From NCBI GenBank assembly GCA_041725955.1, contig JBGRQE010000004.1, positions 1-64,000 on the forward strand: DNA of 64,000 nt, in the 5' to 3' direction. The DNA is from JBGRPZ01 sp041725955 (GTDB lineage Bacteria > Bacteroidota > Bacteroidia > Bacteroidales > JBGRPZ01). Shown here in pieces: positions 63,576 through 64,000 of the stretch (its first letter is position 1; each line of letters starts with the position of its first letter). The notes beneath the pieces were generated by a model, which did no database searches, had not been told where the DNA came from, and saw only the letters and a list, made by a program, of their open reading frames with translations. Position numbers and translations under genes: made by a program.

Positions 63576-64000
63576 TTATTTGTAGTAATTAAACTTATAA
63601 GAGTTTTTTTCTCCTGTACTTACATTAACATCAACATCTGTAGGATATCCTTTATCATTGAATTTGTAGGAATAGTCTATGGTAATTACTGATCCGTTGA
63701 TGTCTATAGTTTCCATTGAAATTAAATCTTCAGAAATTAATTCAGGTAGTTTGACAATAAATCCTATTATGTGATTAATTTTAAACAAAGGATTTGGGTT
63801 TTCAATATGCTGATAAGTACGCTTATCTTCCATTGGATTCCCGACTTCGTTAAAATAAGTGTGTTTTTCTTTTACAAGATTATTGTCTTTGTATTCAAAC
63901 TCATCTGTCATTACGGTAACGAGCTTTCCATCAATGACATTCTTTTGAACAGTTTTTCTTATTTTTTGATTTTCGTTATAGAAAAGATGTAGTTGTTTGC
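63576..64000 (-). CDS. Hypothetical protein, 5' end outside the window
   Basis: The frame is open from the stop at 63576 to the window edge, giving at least 141 residues. The ATG at 63911 is internal, because the codons upstream of it (reading ...FYNENQKIRKTVQKNVIDGKLVTV) are coding-like and uninterrupted. The visible part is polar, with repeating strand-turn units such as DEFEYKDNNLVKEKHTYF and YSYKFNDKGYPTDVDVNVS, like the RHS/YD-type or DUF4595-like lipoproteins common in Bacteroidota. Family assignment is tentative. Confidence 0.6.
   Translation of the reverse strand, partial: KQLHLFYNENQKIRKTVQKNVIDGKLVTVMTDEFEYKDNNLVKEKHTYFNEVGNPMEDKRTYQHIENPNPLFKINHIIGFIVKLPELISEDLISMETIDINGSVITIDYSYKFNDKGYPTDVDVNVSTGEKNSYKFNYYK

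Overview
The window is AT-rich bacterial chromosome that reads as Bacteroidota, most likely a marine or facultatively anaerobic Bacteroidales/Marinilabiliales-type organism (lineage is inference). Signs are type IX secretion (T9SS) C-terminal sorting domains of both the type A and gliding-motility kind, Omp28-like and DUF5686 envelope proteins, promoters of the Bacteroidota form TTTG-N19-22-TAnnTTTG, start codons without clear Shine-Dalgarno sequences, and 2-oxoglutarate:ferredoxin oxidoreductase beside a complete OGDH E1/E2 pair. No rRNA, tRNA, insertion sequence, prophage or CRISPR array was seen.

Layout. 1-9.5 kb: a 22-bp tandem repeat array, then envelope and secreted proteins (DUF5686, GH31 glycosidase, Omp28-like thioredoxin-fold protein, exported HAD phosphatase, small beta-barrel), YwbE and a small membrane protein. 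9.6-17.5 kb: two routes for oxidising 2-oxoglutarate, korAB plus an 8-Cys ferredoxin on the minus strand and sucAB on the plus strand. 17.5-21.4 kb: an FMN riboswitch followed by ribD-ribE-ribBA-ribH, the complete dedicated riboflavin pathway. 22-31.7 kb: a TrmB-type regulator followed by three T9SS cargo genes, namely a cleaved-adhesin protein, a gingipain-like C25 cysteine peptidase and a duplicated Ig-like protein. 31.7-36.9 kb: a second 22-bp array, M20 dipeptidase, GAPDH, a lone response regulator, MazG and a peroxiredoxin. 37-51 kb, all minus strand: a MacA/MacB-permease/TolC efflux operon without its ATPase, MoxR, three SurA/parvulin-like periplasmic chaperones, guaB and sixA-ppk1. 51.3-58.8 kb: a 23-bp GC-rich array, glyA, a pair of M16 peptidase subunits, a gliding-motility-type T9SS protein and three small Cys-rich precursor-peptide genes. 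58.8-64 kb: proS, a Tyr/Gly- and Ser/Arg-rich envelope protein, a FadL-like outer membrane protein and a truncated gene at the edge.

Most notable. Three short genes at 57848-58714, two of them too short to pass ordinary gene callers, share a leader motif (LN-x-x-K-I/V-S/T). Two have the identical core pattern C-x6-C-x3-C-x-C with TCRTYC; the third ends its leader in Gly-Gly. They look like ribosomally made, post-translationally modified peptide (RiPP) precursors with no modification enzyme in view. Next in interest are three unrelated intergenic tandem arrays that share a 22-23 bp period and internal dyad symmetry, and the gingipain-like protease/adhesin cluster behind a TrmB regulator with a candidate operator. 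Function assignments rest on reading motifs in the translations; no database search was run.
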